A stretch of 64,000 nt of DNA, taken from Sporosarcina sp. FSL W8-0480. GTDB taxonomy: Bacteria; Bacillota; Bacilli; Bacillales_A; Planococcaceae. The stretch is taken from positions 718,001-782,000 of the forward strand of contig NZ_CP150166.1 of assembly GCF_037963765.1 (NCBI RefSeq), in the 5' to 3' direction. How positions within the stretch are numbered: position 1 is the first letter of the stretch; the number at the start of each line of letters is the position of its first letter. Made by a program: the position numbers and the translations under genes. The notes below the pieces were generated by a model, which saw nothing but the letters and a program-made list of their open reading frames with translations, did no database searches and was not told the origin of the DNA. Of this stretch, positions 1-13,018 are shown piece by piece.

Positions 1-266
<266 letters not shown>

Positions 267-280
267 GTAGTGAAATGTAA

Positions 281-313
281 TGGGGAGAGAAAATATCCTC
301 TCCCCATTTTTTT
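281..313 (+). terminator. Intrinsic terminator after rpoC
   Basis: A perfect nine-base stem (TGGGGAGAG at 281-289 with CTCTCCCCA at 298-306) is followed by a run of seven T. It separates rpoC from the str operon. Confidence 0.9.
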
Positions 314-318
314 ATTTG

Positions 319-347
319 TTGACATGTCTTCTTGAAAGTGATAATAT
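319..347 (+). promoter_or_regulatory. Sigma-A promoter for the rpsL-rpsG-fusA operon
   Basis: A consensus -35 TTGACA (319-324) and a -10 TAATAT (342-347) are separated by exactly 17 bp. The promoter lies just behind the rpoC terminator and in front of the relic L7Ae gene, so the transcript would have a leader of about 180 nt before rpsL. A hairpin (434-441 with 448-455) lies inside the leader. Confidence 0.85.
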
Positions 348-366
348 ACAAAAGGTTGATAGTTGA

Positions 367-517
367 ATGTCTGTACTTTGAAAAATGGAACAGGCAAAGA
401 AGACAATCATCGGTACAAAGCAGACATATTGTTTTTGTGTTGTAAAAAACACAAAGACATTGTTTTTACCCCAAAAATGAACCACCTGGATGTGTGGTCT
501 TACTAAAAGCACAATGA
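367..517 (+). pseudogene. rplGB: Relic of the L7Ae-like ribosomal protein gene (rplGB/ybxF)
   Basis: In Bacillus a gene for an 82-residue L7Ae/L30e-family protein lies between rpoC and rpsL. Here the gap is too short for it, but pieces remain. From ATG 367 the reading is M-S-V-L-stop-K-M and then EQAKKTIIGTKQT (388-426), very close to the family N-terminus QAK-x-IIGTKQT as I recall it. After a stop at 478, another frame at 488-517 reads GCVVLLKAQ-stop, resembling the family C-terminus. The middle is missing and the two ends are in different frames. What is seen is the peptide match and the position; that it is a decayed rplGB is inference. No functional product is expected. Confidence 0.62.
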
Positions 518-532
518 AAGGAGGAAAATCCG

Positions 533-955
533 ATGCCTACAATTAACCAATTAGTCCGCAAACCTCGTAAATCGAAGTCGGACACTTCTAAGGCACCAGC
601 ACTTGGTAAAAGCTATAACAGCTTCAAAAAGTCTATGACTAACGTTAACTCGCCACAAAAAAGAGGTGTTTGTACTCGTGTGGGTACAATGACTCCGAAG
701 AAACCGAACTCGGCTCTTCGTAAATATGCGCGTGTACGTTTGACTAATACTTTGGAAGTTAACGCATATATCCCTGGTGAAGGTCACAACCTTCAAGAGC
801 ACAGTGTTGTTCTTATCCGTGGAGGACGTGTAAAAGACTTACCGGGTGTTCGTTACCATATCGTTCGTGGTGCGCTTGATACTGCTGGTGTTACTGGCCG
901 TATGCAAAGCCGTTCACAATACGGTGCGAAAAAACCAAAAGCAAAGAAAAACTAA
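533..955 (+). CDS. rpsL: 30S ribosomal protein S12
   Basis: S12 (140 aa) sits at the decoding centre of the 30S subunit and affects accuracy and streptomycin response. The sequence shows the universal motifs [11 protein letters not shown] and [20 protein letters not shown]; the lysines of both loops are present, as in streptomycin-sensitive wild types. The start ATG follows AAAGGAGG with good spacing. It is the first intact gene of the str operon. The 35-base gap to rpsG contains only the next ribosome-binding site and a short AT-rich dyad. Confidence 0.98.
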   Translation: MPTINQLVRKPRKSKSDTSKAPALGKSYNSFKKSMTNVNSPQKRGVCTRVGTMTPKKPNSALRKYARVRLTNTLEVNAYIPGEGHNLQEHSVVLIRGGRVKDLPGVRYHIVRGALDTAGVTGRMQSRSQYGAKKPKAKKN

Positions 956-990
956 TAACGAAATGATCATTTCGAAAGGAGGAAAACAAT

Positions 991-1461
991 ATGCCTCGTA
1001 AAGGTCCTGTTGCAAAACGCGACGTATTACCAGATCCAATTTACAATTCGAAGCTTGTTACACGTCTCATCAATAAAATGATGGTTGACGGTAAAAAAGG
1101 TACATCACAAAAAATCCTCTATGGTGCGTTTGAACTTGTTAAAGAACGTTCCGGTAAAGATCCTTTAGAAGTATTTGAAGCAGCATTGAACAACGTAATG
1201 CCAGTACTTGAAGTACGTGCTCGCCGCGTTGGTGGTGCTAACTATCAAGTTCCGGTTGAAGTTCGTCCTGAACGCCGTACAACTCTAGGATTGCGTTACC
1301 TTGTGAACTACTCACGCACACGCGGTGAGAAAACAATGGAGGAACGTCTTGCGAATGAAATCCTTGACGCTTCCAACAACACAGGTGCATCCGTAAAACG
1401 TCGTGAAGAAATGCATAAAATGGCTGAAGCCAACAAAGCATTCGCTCACTATCGTTGGTAA
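991..1461 (+). CDS. rpsG: 30S ribosomal protein S7
   Basis: S7 (156 aa) nucleates assembly of the 30S head by binding the 3' domain of 16S rRNA. The N-terminus [15 protein letters not shown], the central [19 protein letters not shown] stretch and the C-terminal [15 protein letters not shown] are typical of the family, and the length is the usual one. AAAGGAGG precedes the ATG. It is co-transcribed with rpsL. The gap that follows, before fusA, holds a long stem-loop annotated separately. Confidence 0.98.
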   Translation: MPRKGPVAKRDVLPDPIYNSKLVTRLINKMMVDGKKGTSQKILYGAFELVKERSGKDPLEVFEAALNNVMPVLEVRARRVGGANYQVPVEVRPERRTTLGLRYLVNYSRTRGEKTMEERLANEILDASNNTGASVKRREEMHKMAEANKAFAHYRW

Positions 1462-1471
1462 GATCGATAGG

Positions 1472-1544
1472 TTTATCTTTATTCAGCTAAAGAATCTCTA
1501 CATCTGTCTAACAGATGCCCGAGTTCCTGCTGAATAAAGATAGA
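1472..1544 (+). promoter_or_regulatory. Long two-tier stem-loop in the rpsG-fusA gap
   Basis: TATCTTTATTCAGC (1474-1487) is perfectly complementary to GCTGAATAAAGATA (1529-1542). Inside it, CATCTGT (1501-1507) and ACAGATG (1511-1517) close a three-base loop, and partly paired segments (1491-1498 with 1521-1528) join the two stems, so about 70 nt can fold into one rod. No T-run follows, so it is not a terminator. A role in fusA expression, mRNA processing or S7 autoregulation is inference; in Escherichia coli the known S7 site is in the rpsL-rpsG gap instead. Confidence 0.7.
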
Positions 1545-1608
1545 AGCCACCGATTACTGCCGATGCAGTATAGATTGTCTTAATCCGAAACGGAAGGAGA
1601 TATACAAA

Positions 1609-3687
1609 ATGGCTAGAGAGTTCTCCTTAGAGAATACTCGTAACATTGGTATCATGGCTCACATCGATGCTGGTAAAACAACAACGACTGAGCGGATCCT
1701 TTTTTACACAGGTAAGATTCACAAAATCGGAGAAACTCACGAAGGTGCTTCTCAAATGGACTGGATGGAGCAGGAGCAAGAGCGTGGTATCACAATCACA
1801 TCTGCTGCTACAACAGCTCAATGGAAAGGCCATCGTGTAAACATCATTGACACACCAGGTCACGTGGACTTCACAGTTGAGGTTGAGCGTTCCCTACGTG
1901 TTCTTGATGGTGCTGTAACTGTTCTTGATGCTCAATCAGGTGTTGAGCCACAAACTGAAACAGTTTGGCGTCAAGCTACTACTTACGGCGTACCACGTCT
2001 TGTATTCGTCAACAAGATGGACAAGACTGGTGCTGATTTCCTTTATTCTATAGGTACACTTCATGACCGTCTTCAAGCTAACGCACATCCAATCCAATTA
2101 CCGATTGGTGCTGAAGATTCATTTAGCGGAATCATCGACTTAGTCGAGATGAAAGCTACAATGTACGGTAATGACCTTGGTACAGATACATCTGTCGAGG
2201 AAATTCCTGAAGAATATCGTGCTCAAGCTGAAGAGTACCGTGAGAAATTGATCGAAGCTGTCGTTGATTTCGATGAAGATCTTATGGAAAAATACCTTGG
2301 CGGTGAAGAACTTACAGTTCAAGAAATCAAAACTGCAATCCGTAAAGCAACTCTTGCGGTAGAATTCTACCCGGTTGTTTGTGGTACTGCATTTAAAAAC
2401 AAAGGTGTACAGCTTGTACTTGACGCTGTAGTCGACTACTTGCCATCACCACTTGATATCGCAGCAATGACAGGTATCAACCCTGAAACTGAACAAGAAG
2501 AAGAGCGTCATTCAAGCGATGAAGAGCCATTCTCAGCTCTTGCATTTAAAGTTATGACTGACCCTTACGTTGGTAAGCTTACATTCTTCCGTGTTTATTC
2601 AGGAGTCCTTCAATCAGGTTCTTATGTTCAGAACACATCGAAGGGCAAGCGTGAACGTGTAGGACGTATCCTTCAAATGCACGCGAACAGCCGTGAAGAA
2701 ATCAGCGAAGTACACGCTGGTGAAATCGCAGCTGCAGTTGGTCTAAAAGACACTGGAACAGGTGACACGCTTTGTGACGACAAAGCACCAATCATCCTTG
2801 AATCCATGGAATTCCCTGAGCCAGTTATCTCGGTTGCGATCGAACCGAAAACAAAAGGCGACCAGGACAAAATGGGTACTGCTCTTGCGAAACTTCAAGA
2901 AGAAGACCCTACATTCCGCGCTCATACAGACCAAGAAACAGGAGAAGTTATCATCGCAGGTATGGGTGAGCTTCACCTTGACATCATCGTTGACCGCTTG
3001 AAACGTGAGTTTAAAGTAGAAGCGAATGTCGGTGCACCACAAGTATCTTACCGTGAGACTTTCCGCAGCTCTGCTGAAGTTGAAGGTAAGTTCGTCCGCC
3101 AATCAGGTGGTCGTGGTCAATATGGTCACGTTTGGATCGAGTTCTCTCCAAACGAAGAAGGAAAAGGTTTCGAATTCCAAAACGCTATCGTCGGTGGTGT
3201 CGTTCCTCGTGAATACATTCCATCCGTTGAAGCAGGACTTCGTGATTCTTTAAACAACGGTGTTATTGCAGGTTATCCGTTGATCGACGTGAAGGCTCGT
3301 CTATTCGACGGTTCTTACCATGACGTTGACTCCAACGAGATGGCGTTCAAGATCGCCGCTTCTATGGCACTTAAAAATGCTGCCGCGAAATGTAACCCGG
3401 TACTACTTGAGCCGATGATGAAAGTTGAAGTAATCATCCCTGAAGAGTACATGGGTGACATCATGGGTGATATCACATCACGCCGTGGTCGCGTAGAAGG
3501 TATGGATGCACGCGGTAACGCACAAGTTGTCCGCGCTATGGTTCCACTTGCAGAAATGTTCGGTTACGCAACTTCACTTCGTTCGAATACACAAGGTCGC
3601 GGGGTATTCTCCATGACATTCGATCACTATGAAGATGTTCCGAAATCAATTGCAGAAGAAGTCATTAAGAAAAATAAAGGTGAATAA
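1609..3687 (+). CDS. fusA: Elongation factor G
   Basis: EF-G (692 aa) is the GTPase that drives ribosomal translocation and, with RRF, ribosome recycling. The G-domain motifs are present: AHIDAGKTT (P-loop, near residue 20), DTPGHVDF (G3) and NKMDKTG (G4). Domain II, III and V signatures such as GMGELHLDI follow, and the length is the standard one for Bacillales. AAGGAGAT precedes ATG 1609. It is the third gene of the str operon, separated from rpsG by the stem-loop at 1472-1544. Confidence 0.98.
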   Translation: MAREFSLENTRNIGIMAHIDAGKTTTTERILFYTGKIHKIGETHEGASQMDWMEQEQERGITITSAATTAQWKGHRVNIIDTPGHVDFTVEVERSLRVLDGAVTVLDAQSGVEPQTETVWRQATTYGVPRLVFVNKMDKTGADFLYSIGTLHDRLQANAHPIQLPIGAEDSFSGIIDLVEMKATMYGNDLGTDTSVEEIPEEYRAQAEEYREKLIEAVVDFDEDLMEKYLGGEELTVQEIKTAIRKATLAVEFYPVVCGTAFKNKGVQLVLDAVVDYLPSPLDIAAMTGINPETEQEEERHSSDEEPFSALAFKVMTDPYVGKLTFFRVYSGVLQSGSYVQNTSKGKRERVGRILQMHANSREEISEVHAGEIAAAVGLKDTGTGDTLCDDKAPIILESMEFPEPVISVAIEPKTKGDQDKMGTALAKLQEEDPTFRAHTDQETGEVIIAGMGELHLDIIVDRLKREFKVEANVGAPQVSYRETFRSSAEVEGKFVRQSGGRGQYGHVWIEFSPNEEGKGFEFQNAIVGGVVPREYIPSVEAGLRDSLNNGVIAGYPLIDVKARLFDGSYHDVDSNEMAFKIAASMALKNAAAKCNPVLLEPMMKVEVIIPEEYMGDIMGDITSRRGRVEGMDARGNAQVVRAMVPLAEMFGYATSLRSNTQGRGVFSMTFDHYEDVPKSIAEEVIKKNKGE

Positions 3688-3727
3688 TTAATTTCATCCT
3701 TGTTTACTTCATGGATTACTTGTAAGA

Positions 3728-3764
3728 TATGGTTAGTTGAGGGGATTTTACCTCAGCTTCCATA
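3728..3764 (+). promoter_or_regulatory. Stem-loop in the tuf leader
   Basis: TATGG (3728-3732) pairs with CCATA (3760-3764), and AGTTGAGG (3735-3742) with CCTCAGCT (3751-3758), giving a 37-nt hairpin with small internal loops. No U-run follows. It lies between fusA and the tuf ribosome-binding site and may influence tuf translation or mRNA stability; that role is inference. Confidence 0.5.
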
Positions 3765-3808
3765 CCTATAAATAATAAAACATTCATATTTTAAGGAGGA
3801 ATTCCAAA

Positions 3809-4996
<1,188 letters not shown>

Positions 4997-5004
4997 TAAC
5001 CTTT

Positions 5005-5034
5005 AAACCCCCGCACTCGTGCGGGGGTTTTTTC
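5005..5034 (+). terminator. Terminator of the str operon after tuf
   Basis: AACCCCCGCA (5006-5015) pairs with TGCGGGGGTT (5020-5029) around a four-base loop, followed by a T-run. This very strong GC hairpin ends the operon. Confidence 0.95.
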
Positions 5035-5133
5035 TTATAATGCACTGAAGTGTAAAGGCATTTGGCGCGATGGTAATGCAACTAACTCCATGGATTACTT
5101 CCGCGGGATGGGGAAACCTCTTCTATTGGACAA

Positions 5134-5297
5134 GGGCCCATTCTTTCCCGTTCAAGGTCCATTCTTTTGAATAAGAGCCCATTCTTTCTCGTTTTAGGTC
5201 CATTCTTTTGAATAAGGGCCCATTCTTTCCCGCTTTAGGTCCATTCTTTTGAAGAAGGGCCCATTCTTTCCCGTTTTAGGTCCATTCTTTTGAATAA
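5134..5297 (+). repeat. Tandem array A1: four copies of a 41-bp unit
   Basis: Units begin at 5134, 5175, 5216 and 5257. Each consists of two half-modules of 21 and 20 bp sharing the core GnCCATTCTTT: one reads GGGCCCATTCTTTCCCG and the other AGGTCCATTCTTTTGA. A degraded copy seems to precede the array near 5120. It starts about 100 bp after the tuf terminator and ends, without any spacer, at the first base of array A2. No ribosome-binding site or plausible gene is associated with it. Confidence 0.9.
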
Positions 5298-5654
5298 GTT
5301 CTCATTAAAGCGGAAAGAGTTCTCGTTACCTCGCCCTGAGTTCTCATTAAAGCGCAAAGAGTACTCGTTACCTCGCCCTGAGTTCTCAATAAAGCGCAAA
5401 GAGTACTCGTTACCTCGCCCTGAGTTCTCATTAAAGCGGAAAGAGTTCTCGTTACCTCGCCCTGAGTTCTCAGTAAAGCGCAAAGAGTTCTCGTTACCTC
5501 GCCCTGAGTTCTCATTAAAGCATAAAGAGTTCTCGTTACCTCGCCCTGAGTTCTCATTAAAGCGCAAAGAGTTCTCAATACCTCCCCATAAGTTCTCAAT
5601 AAAGCGCAAAGACTTCTCATTAACTCACCAAACCTTCTCATTAAATCATTAAGA
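5298..5654 (+). repeat. Tandem array A2: seventeen 21-bp modules in alternating pairs
   Basis: From 5298, modules of exactly 21 bp follow one another to 5654. Nearly all begin GTTCTC(A/G)(T/A)TA. The second half alternates between an AAGCGCAAAGA type and a CCTCGCCCTGA type, giving a 42-bp compound period. The last four modules (from 5571) are progressively degraded. Because 42 is a multiple of three, several frames stay open and give artificial heptad-repeat peptides; there is no ribosome-binding site. The remaining 5655-5834 is AT-rich with no gene seen. Confidence 0.92.
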
Positions 5655-5834
5655 CTCACCTATGAAACACCGACTTCATCACAATTCTCCAAAACGCTGA
5701 AACACTAAACTCTTCTAAATCGTCGCTATATTTATTTATTCATGTTTCCTCAACTTTTTTCTCGCTAATAGTTGAAATATAGCTAACATCCAATTATAAT
5801 AATAAAGCCGACTAAAAGAATTTCGCGAAAAGGG

Positions 5835-5863
5835 TTGCGGGATTCTTTTTCATTGTGTATAAT
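5835..5863 (+). promoter_or_regulatory. Sigma-A promoter of the S10 operon
   Basis: TTGCGG (5835-5840) and a perfect TATAAT (5858-5863) are spaced by 17 bp. The promoter lies about 130 bp before rpsJ and after the repeat arrays, and would drive the long ribosomal protein operon. Confidence 0.8.
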
Positions 5864-5868
5864 GTTGA

Positions 5869-6300
<432 letters not shown>

Positions 6301-6338
6301 TCTATAAAATAAAACTATTAATTCAGGAGGTGTGACAA

Positions 6339-6965
6339 ATGACCAAAGGAATCTTAGGGAGAAAAGTCGGTATGACGCAAATCTTTGCTGAAAACGGCGA
6401 TTTAATTCCAGTAACTGTGATCGAAGCTGCTCCAAACGTAGTTCTTCAAAAGAAAACTACTGAAAATGACGGCTACGAAGCAATCCAGCTTGGATTCGAC
6501 GACAAACGTGAAAAGCTTGCAAACAAACCTGAAAAGGGACACGTTGCAAAAGCTGAAACGGCACCTAAGCGCTTCATTCGCGAATTCCGCGGAGACGTTG
6601 CTGGGTATGAAGTTGGTCAGGAAGTCAAAGTCGATACATTCGCGGAAGGCGATATCGTCGACATTACAGGAGTATCAAAAGGTAAAGGGTTCCAAGGTGT
6701 TATTAAGCGCCATGGTTACTCACGCGGACCAATGAGTCACGGTTCTCGTTTCCACCGTGCACCAGGTTCATTAGGTGCGGTTGACGGACAACGTGTATTC
6801 AAAGGTAAGAAATTGCCAGGACGTACTGGTGGAGACACTGTAACGATTCAAAACCTTGAAATCGTACGAGTTGACGCTGAGCGTAACTTGTTGTTAGTAA
6901 AAGGTAACATTCCAGGAGCGCGCAAATCACTTGTAACAGTGAAAAGTGCAATCAAAGGGAAGTAA
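6339..6965 (+). CDS. rplC: 50S ribosomal protein L3
   Basis: L3 (208 aa) is an early 23S rRNA-binding protein whose extension reaches the peptidyl transferase centre. The N-terminus [15 protein letters not shown] and the signature [13 protein letters not shown], with its glutamine methylation-type loop and [12 protein letters not shown], are clear. AGGAGGTG precedes the ATG. It keeps its normal second place in the operon. Confidence 0.98.
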   Translation: MTKGILGRKVGMTQIFAENGDLIPVTVIEAAPNVVLQKKTTENDGYEAIQLGFDDKREKLANKPEKGHVAKAETAPKRFIREFRGDVAGYEVGQEVKVDTFAEGDIVDITGVSKGKGFQGVIKRHGYSRGPMSHGSRFHRAPGSLGAVDGQRVFKGKKLPGRTGGDTVTIQNLEIVRVDAERNLLLVKGNIPGARKSLVTVKSAIKGK

Positions 6966-6990
6966 TTCTTAAAGGAAGGAGGAAACAAAA

Positions 6991-7614
6991 ATGCCTAAAG
7001 TATCCGTACTAAGTCAAACAGGATCTTCAGTTGGCGAAATCGAATTGAACGAAGCGATCTTCGGAATCGAACCAAATGAAGCAGTCCTATTCGAAGCTTT
7101 GGTTCAACAACGTGCGTCGTTGCGTCAAGGTAACCATAAAGTTAAAACTCGCGCGGAAGTTGCTGGCGGTGGCCGTAAACCATGGCGCCAAAAAGGAACA
7201 GGTCGTGCACGTCAAGGTTCAATCCGTTCACCACAATGGCGTGGAGGCGGTATCGTATTTGGACCATCTCAAAGAAGCTATAGCTACAAGCTTAATAAGA
7301 AAGTCCGTCGTTTGGCACTTCTATCTGCACTTTCTACGAAAGTTCGCGATGAAGAAATCATCGTATTGGATGGCCTATCATTCGATGCACCGAAGACAAA
7401 AGAATTCACGAAAGTTCTTAAAGACCTTTCAATCGAGAAAAAAGCATTGTTCGTAACAGCTGACCTTGATGAAGCAGTAGCATTGTCTGCTCGTAACATC
7501 CCTGGAATTAGCGTTGTTACAGCTAACGGCATCAACGTTCTTGATCTTGTTGGTCATGACCAACTTGTCATCACTAAAGATGCAGTTCAAAAAATTGAGG
7601 AGGTGCTTGGTTAA
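6991..7614 (+). CDS. rplD: 50S ribosomal protein L4
   Basis: L4 (207 aa) has a globular domain plus a loop lining the nascent-peptide exit tunnel. The basic loop [19 protein letters not shown] and [13 protein letters not shown] identify it. AAGGAGGA precedes the start. Its TAA stop shares one base with the rplW ATG (TAATG), so translation of the two is probably coupled. In other bacteria L4 regulates the S10 operon; whether it does here is not visible. Confidence 0.98.
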   Translation: MPKVSVLSQTGSSVGEIELNEAIFGIEPNEAVLFEALVQQRASLRQGNHKVKTRAEVAGGGRKPWRQKGTGRARQGSIRSPQWRGGGIVFGPSQRSYSYKLNKKVRRLALLSALSTKVRDEEIIVLDGLSFDAPKTKEFTKVLKDLSIEKKALFVTADLDEAVALSARNIPGISVVTANGINVLDLVGHDQLVITKDAVQKIEEVLG

Positions 7615-7898
7615 TGGAAGCACGTGATGTACTAAAACGTCCGGTCATTACCGAGCGTTCTTCAGAACAAATGGAATACAAAAAGTACACTTTCGAAGTT
7701 GACACTCGCGCTAACAAAACACATGTGAAGCAAGCTGTCGAAGAAATCTTCGGAGTAAAAGTGGAAAAAGTCAACGTTCAGAACTACAAAGGTAAGTTCA
7801 AGCGTATGGGCAAACACGCAGGCTACACTAACAAACGCCGTAAAGCGATTGTTACATTGACTGCAGACTCAAAAGACATCGAACTATTCGAGATCTAA
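7614..7898 (+). CDS. rplW: 50S ribosomal protein L23
   Basis: L23 (94 aa) lies at the tunnel exit and docks trigger factor and SRP. The start [16 protein letters not shown] and the motif [18 protein letters not shown] are typical. Its ribosome-binding site GAGGAGGTG lies inside the end of rplD, and the ATG overlaps the rplD stop by one base. Confidence 0.98.
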   Translation: MEARDVLKRPVITERSSEQMEYKKYTFEVDTRANKTHVKQAVEEIFGVKVEKVNVQNYKGKFKRMGKHAGYTNKRRKAIVTLTADSKDIELFEI

Positions 7899-7930
7899 TT
7901 TATTCATAAATAACGAAGGAGGGAACACAA

Positions 7931-8761
7931 ATGGCGATTAAGAAATATAAACCTACCTCCAACGGACGTCGTAACATGACTTCTTCAGACTTCTCTGCTA
8001 TTACAACAGATAAGCCGGAAAAATCATTGCTTGAACCACTTAAGCGTAAAGGCGGACGTAACAACCAAGGTAGGACTACTGTTCGTCACCAAGGTGGAGG
8101 CCACAAGCGCCAATACCGTGTCATCGACTTCCAACGTCGGAAAGATGGCATTCCAGGACGCGTTGCTACGATCGAATACGATCCAAACCGTTCTGCTAAC
8201 ATTGCCCTAATCAACTATGCTGATGGGGAAAAACGTTATATCCTTGCTCCAAAAGGTTTGGAAGTTGGAATGACAGTAATGTCAGGTCCAGAAGCGGATA
8301 TCAAAGTAGGAAACTCACTTCCACTTGAAAATATCCCTATGGGTTCAACTATCCATAACATCGAATTGAAACCTGGTAAAGGCGGCCAATTAGTACGTTC
8401 TGCAGGTACATCTGCACAACTACTTGGACGTGAAGGCAAATATGTCATCATCCGTCTACAATCTGGCGAAGTTCGCATGATCCTTTCTACTTGCCGCGCT
8501 ACTATCGGTCAAGTTGGTAACGAGCAACACGAATTGATCAACATCGGTAAAGCAGGTCGTTCACGCTGGTTGGGCAAACGTCCTACAGTACGTGGATCTG
8601 TAATGAACCCTAACGATCACCCACACGGTGGTGGTGAAGGACGTACACCAATCGGTCGTCCGAGCCCAGTTACACCTTGGGGTAAACCAGCTCTTGGTTA
8701 CAAAACTCGTAAGAAAAACAACAAATCCGACAAACTTATCGTTCGTCGCCGTAAAAAATAA
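7931..8761 (+). CDS. rplB: 50S ribosomal protein L2
   Basis: L2 (276 aa) is required for subunit joining and peptidyl transferase activity. [17 protein letters not shown] at the start, [13 protein letters not shown], and the C-terminal [14 protein letters not shown] with its conserved histidine are all present. AAGGAGGG precedes the ATG. Full length for the family. Confidence 0.98.
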   Translation: MAIKKYKPTSNGRRNMTSSDFSAITTDKPEKSLLEPLKRKGGRNNQGRTTVRHQGGGHKRQYRVIDFQRRKDGIPGRVATIEYDPNRSANIALINYADGEKRYILAPKGLEVGMTVMSGPEADIKVGNSLPLENIPMGSTIHNIELKPGKGGQLVRSAGTSAQLLGREGKYVIIRLQSGEVRMILSTCRATIGQVGNEQHELINIGKAGRSRWLGKRPTVRGSVMNPNDHPHGGGEGRTPIGRPSPVTPWGKPALGYKTRKKNNKSDKLIVRRRKK

Positions 8762-8824
8762 TGTGATGACACTGCGGTTCAATGAATGGACCGTAGAACA
8801 GTCATCACGGAAGGAGGATCCGAC

Positions 8825-9103
8825 ATGGGCCGCAGCTTGAAAAAAGGACCTTTCGCAGATGATCATCTTTTGAAAAAGGTCGACGCTCAAAAAGATGCAC
8901 AAAAAAAGCAGGTCATTAAAACTTGGTCTCGCCGTTCTACAATCTTCCCGTCATTCATCGGTTTGACGATTGCTGTATACGACGGACGCAAACACGTACC
9001 GGTTTACGTGACTGAAGATATGGTTGGTCACAAACTTGGTGAGTTCGTACCTACGCGCACATACAAAGGTCATGGCGCTGACGATAAGAAAACAAGACGC
9101 TAA
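8825..9103 (+). CDS. rpsS: 30S ribosomal protein S19
   Basis: S19 (92 aa) pairs with S13 in the 30S head. [18 protein letters not shown] begins at ATG 8825, ten bases after AAGGAGG; the frame is open upstream from 8786, but that segment has no ribosome-binding site and is absent from family members. The C-terminal [14 protein letters not shown] is typical. Confidence 0.97.
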   Translation: MGRSLKKGPFADDHLLKKVDAQKDAQKKQVIKTWSRRSTIFPSFIGLTIAVYDGRKHVPVYVTEDMVGHKLGEFVPTRTYKGHGADDKKTRR

Positions 9104-9122
9104 TTGAGAGGAGGTTATTCTG

Positions 9123-9467
9123 ATGCAACAAGCAAAAGCTACTGCCCGCACAGTCCGTATTGCTCCTCGCAAAGTCCGTTTGGTCGTTGATCTTATCCGG
9201 GGCAAGAAAATCGGTGAAGCTGTCGCGATTCTACGCCTGACGCCAAAAGCGGCATCTCCGGTTGTAGAAAAAGTTTTGAAATCAGCAATTGCAAACGCTG
9301 AACACAACTATGAATTGGATGTTGAGAACCTTGTCGTTAGCGAAGTATTCGTAGATGAAGGTCCAACAATGAAACGTTTCCGTCCACGTGCACAAGGTCG
9401 TGCAAGTGCGATCAACAAACGTACTAGCCACATCACTGTAGTGGTATCCGAAAAGAAGGAGGGGTAA
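9123..9467 (+). CDS. rplV: 50S ribosomal protein L22
   Basis: L22 (114 aa) contributes a beta-hairpin to the exit tunnel. [16 protein letters not shown] and the C-terminal hairpin [20 protein letters not shown] are clear. GAGAGGAGG precedes the start. The stop is three bases before the GTG of rpsC. Confidence 0.98.
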   Translation: MQQAKATARTVRIAPRKVRLVVDLIRGKKIGEAVAILRLTPKAASPVVEKVLKSAIANAEHNYELDVENLVVSEVFVDEGPTMKRFRPRAQGRASAINKRTSHITVVVSEKKEG

Positions 9468-9470
9468 TTC

Positions 9471-10127
9471 GTGGGTCAAAAAGTACATCCTAATGGTTTG
9501 CGGGTTGGAATCATCCGTGACTGGGATTCGAAATGGTATGCAGAAAAAGACTATGCGAATCTTTTACACGAAGACTTGAAAATCCGTGAATTCGTCGAAA
9601 AACGACTAGTAGACGCAGCAGTTTCCAAAGTGGAAATCGAGCGTGCTGCAAAGCGTGTAAACATTACAATTCACACTGCGAAGCCTGGTATGGTTATCGG
9701 TAAAGGCGGTTCTGAAGTCGAAGCACTTCGTAAATCTCTTAACGATATTACTGGCAAGCGTGTACACATCAACATCGTGGAAATCAAGCGTGCAGATCTT
9801 GACGCGAAATTGGTTGCAGAATCAATCGCACGTCAACTTGAAAGCCGTGTATCTTTCCGTCGTGCACAAAAACAAGCAATTCAACGCACTATTCGTTCTG
9901 GTGCAAAAGGAATCAAAACACAAGTATCCGGACGTCTTGGCGGTGCTGACATCGCTCGTGCGGAACACTATAGTGAAGGTACTGTACCTCTTCATACATT
10001 ACGTGCAGACATCGACTATGCACACGCAGAAGCTGACACAACATATGGTAAGCTTGGCGTTAAAGTATGGATTTACCGGGGAGAAGTCCTTCCAGTGAAG
10101 AAGAACTCTGAGGAAGGAGGCAACTAA
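9471..10127 (+). CDS. rpsC: 30S ribosomal protein S3
   Basis: S3 (218 aa) lies at the mRNA entry site and carries a KH domain; the KH loop [16 protein letters not shown] is visible near residue 70, and [17 protein letters not shown] at the N-terminus. It starts with GTG at 9471 behind AAGGAGGGG, inside the end of rplV. Two bases separate it from rplP. Confidence 0.98.
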   Translation: MGQKVHPNGLRVGIIRDWDSKWYAEKDYANLLHEDLKIREFVEKRLVDAAVSKVEIERAAKRVNITIHTAKPGMVIGKGGSEVEALRKSLNDITGKRVHINIVEIKRADLDAKLVAESIARQLESRVSFRRAQKQAIQRTIRSGAKGIKTQVSGRLGGADIARAEHYSEGTVPLHTLRADIDYAHAEADTTYGKLGVKVWIYRGEVLPVKKNSEEGGN

Positions 10128-10129
10128 TT

Positions 10130-10754
<625 letters not shown>

Positions 10755-10771
10755 TGAAGGAGGTTGCAGCC

Positions 10772-11035
10772 ATGACTGAGCGTAACCAGCGCAAAGTATA
10801 TACAGGCCGTGTTGTATCCGACAAAATGGATAAAACGGTTACCGTAATGGTAGAGACACATAAAAAGCACTCTTTATACGGCAAACGTGTAAAGTATTCT
10901 AAAAAATTCAAGGCCCATGACGAACTAAATGAAGCAAAAATCGGCGATGTAGTACGTATTATGGAAACTCGTCCACTATCAGCTACAAAGCGTTTCCGCC
11001 TCATCGAAGTAGTCGAAAAAGCGGTCATCATCTAA
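10772..11035 (+). CDS. rpsQ: 30S ribosomal protein S17
   Basis: S17 (87 aa, OB fold) binds 16S rRNA early in assembly. [17 protein letters not shown] and [26 protein letters not shown] segments are present. ATG 10772 follows GAAGGAGG with correct spacing, whereas the in-frame ATG at 10754 would overlap that site. Confidence 0.97.
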   Translation: MTERNQRKVYTGRVVSDKMDKTVTVMVETHKKHSLYGKRVKYSKKFKAHDELNEAKIGDVVRIMETRPLSATKRFRLIEVVEKAVII

Positions 11036-11073
11036 TATCGTTCGGAAACTAATTCCGAGAGGAGGTAGCCTCA

Positions 11074-11442
11074 ATGATTCAACAAGAAAGCCGTATGAAA
11101 GTTGCCGATAATTCAGGTGCACGTGAAGTTCTAACAATTAAAGTACTTGGTGGAACTGGTCGTAAAACTGCGAATATCGGTGATGTAGTTGTTGTAACAG
11201 TGAAAAAAGCAACACCTGGTGGCGTTGTCAAGAAAGGTGACGTCGTTAAGGCTGTTATCGTTCGTACGAAGAGCGGAGTGCGCCGTAAAGATGGCTCCTA
11301 CATCACGTTCGACGAAAACGCTTGTGTTATCATCCGTGATGACAAGAGCCCACGTGGAACTCGTATTTTCGGACCTGTTGCACGCGAATTGCGCGACAAC
11401 AACTTCATGAAAATCATTTCACTTGCTCCAGAAGTTCTTTAA
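11074..11442 (+). CDS. rplN: 50S ribosomal protein L14
   Basis: L14 (122 aa) forms an intersubunit bridge. [19 protein letters not shown] and the basic segment [18 protein letters not shown] are diagnostic. GAGAGGAGG precedes the start. This is the first gene of the classical spc part of the operon. Confidence 0.98.
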   Translation: MIQQESRMKVADNSGAREVLTIKVLGGTGRKTANIGDVVVVTVKKATPGGVVKKGDVVKAVIVRTKSGVRRKDGSYITFDENACVIIRDDKSPRGTRIFGPVARELRDNNFMKIISLAPEVL

Positions 11443-11477
11443 TCACATGACAGTGCCAATCAAGGAGGTGCGATAAA

Positions 11478-11789
11478 ATGCACGTTAAAAAAGGCGATAA
11501 AGTTATGGTCATCACCGGTAAAGACAAAGGTAAGACCGGCGTTATCTTAGCTGCTTTCCCTAAGAAGGATCGTGTGCTTGTGGAAGGTGTTAACATCGTA
11601 AAGAAACATACGAAACCGAACCAAGTCAATCCTCAAGGCGGAATTATCAGCCAAGAAGCAGCGATCCATGTATCCAACGTCATGCCAATCGATCCTAAAA
11701 CAGGCGAACCAACTCGCGTAGGTTACAAAATCGAAGATGGCAAAAAGATTCGTATTGCAAAAAAATCCGGTGAAGCACTGGACAAATGA
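11478..11789 (+). CDS. rplX: 50S ribosomal protein L24
   Basis: L24 (103 aa) initiates 50S assembly. The KOW motif [20 protein letters not shown] begins at residue 4. AAGGAGGTG lies upstream of ATG 11478. Length and position are normal. Confidence 0.97.
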   Translation: MHVKKGDKVMVITGKDKGKTGVILAAFPKKDRVLVEGVNIVKKHTKPNQVNPQGGIISQEAAIHVSNVMPIDPKTGEPTRVGYKIEDGKKIRIAKKSGEALDK

Positions 11790-11815
11790 GTAATGGATGA
11801 AAGGAGGTCCAACTG

Positions 11816-12560
<745 letters not shown>

Positions 12561-12589
12561 TCCCCTAACTTGGGAAGGAGGTTAATGTA

Positions 12590-12988
12590 ATGACAATGAG
12601 TGATCCGATTGCAGATATGCTTACACGCATCCGTAACGCGAACATGGTTCGCCACGAGAAGCTTGAGGTACCTGCTTCAAACATGAAAAAAGAAATCGCT
12701 GAAATCCTAAAGCGTGAAGGTTTCGTTCGCGATGTTGAATATGTGGAAGATAGCAAACAAGGAATTATCCGCATTTTCCTTAAATATGGTCAAAACAATG
12801 AGCGTGTTATCACTGGTCTTAAGCGTATCTCAAAACCTGGTCTTCGCGTTTATGCAAAAACGAACGAAGTTCCTAAAGTTTTGAATGGCCTTGGTATCGC
12901 CCTCGTCTCTACATCACACGGCGTACTTACTGATAAGGAAGCTCGTGCAAAACAAGTAGGCGGAGAAGTAGTAGCTTACGTTTGGTAA
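12590..12988 (+). CDS. rpsH: 30S ribosomal protein S8
   Basis: S8 (132 aa) binds the 16S central domain. [16 protein letters not shown] and the C-terminal [22 protein letters not shown] are diagnostic. GAAGGAGG precedes ATG 12590. Full length. Confidence 0.98.
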   Translation: MTMSDPIADMLTRIRNANMVRHEKLEVPASNMKKEIAEILKREGFVRDVEYVEDSKQGIIRIFLKYGQNNERVITGLKRISKPGLRVYAKTNEVPKVLNGLGIALVSTSHGVLTDKEARAKQVGGEVVAYVW

Positions 12989-13018
12989 TCTGTAACAATT
13001 GAATGGAGGTGCAATAGG

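Noticed and set aside
5290..5652. Open reading frames over array A2 on both strands, with heptad-like repeats
   Set aside because: The 42-bp period keeps several frames open on both strands at once; there is no ribosome-binding site and no start with sensible context.
5134..5654. CRISPR array
   Set aside because: Modules are contiguous, only 20-21 bp each, the variable half mostly alternates between two versions, and no cas genes are present.
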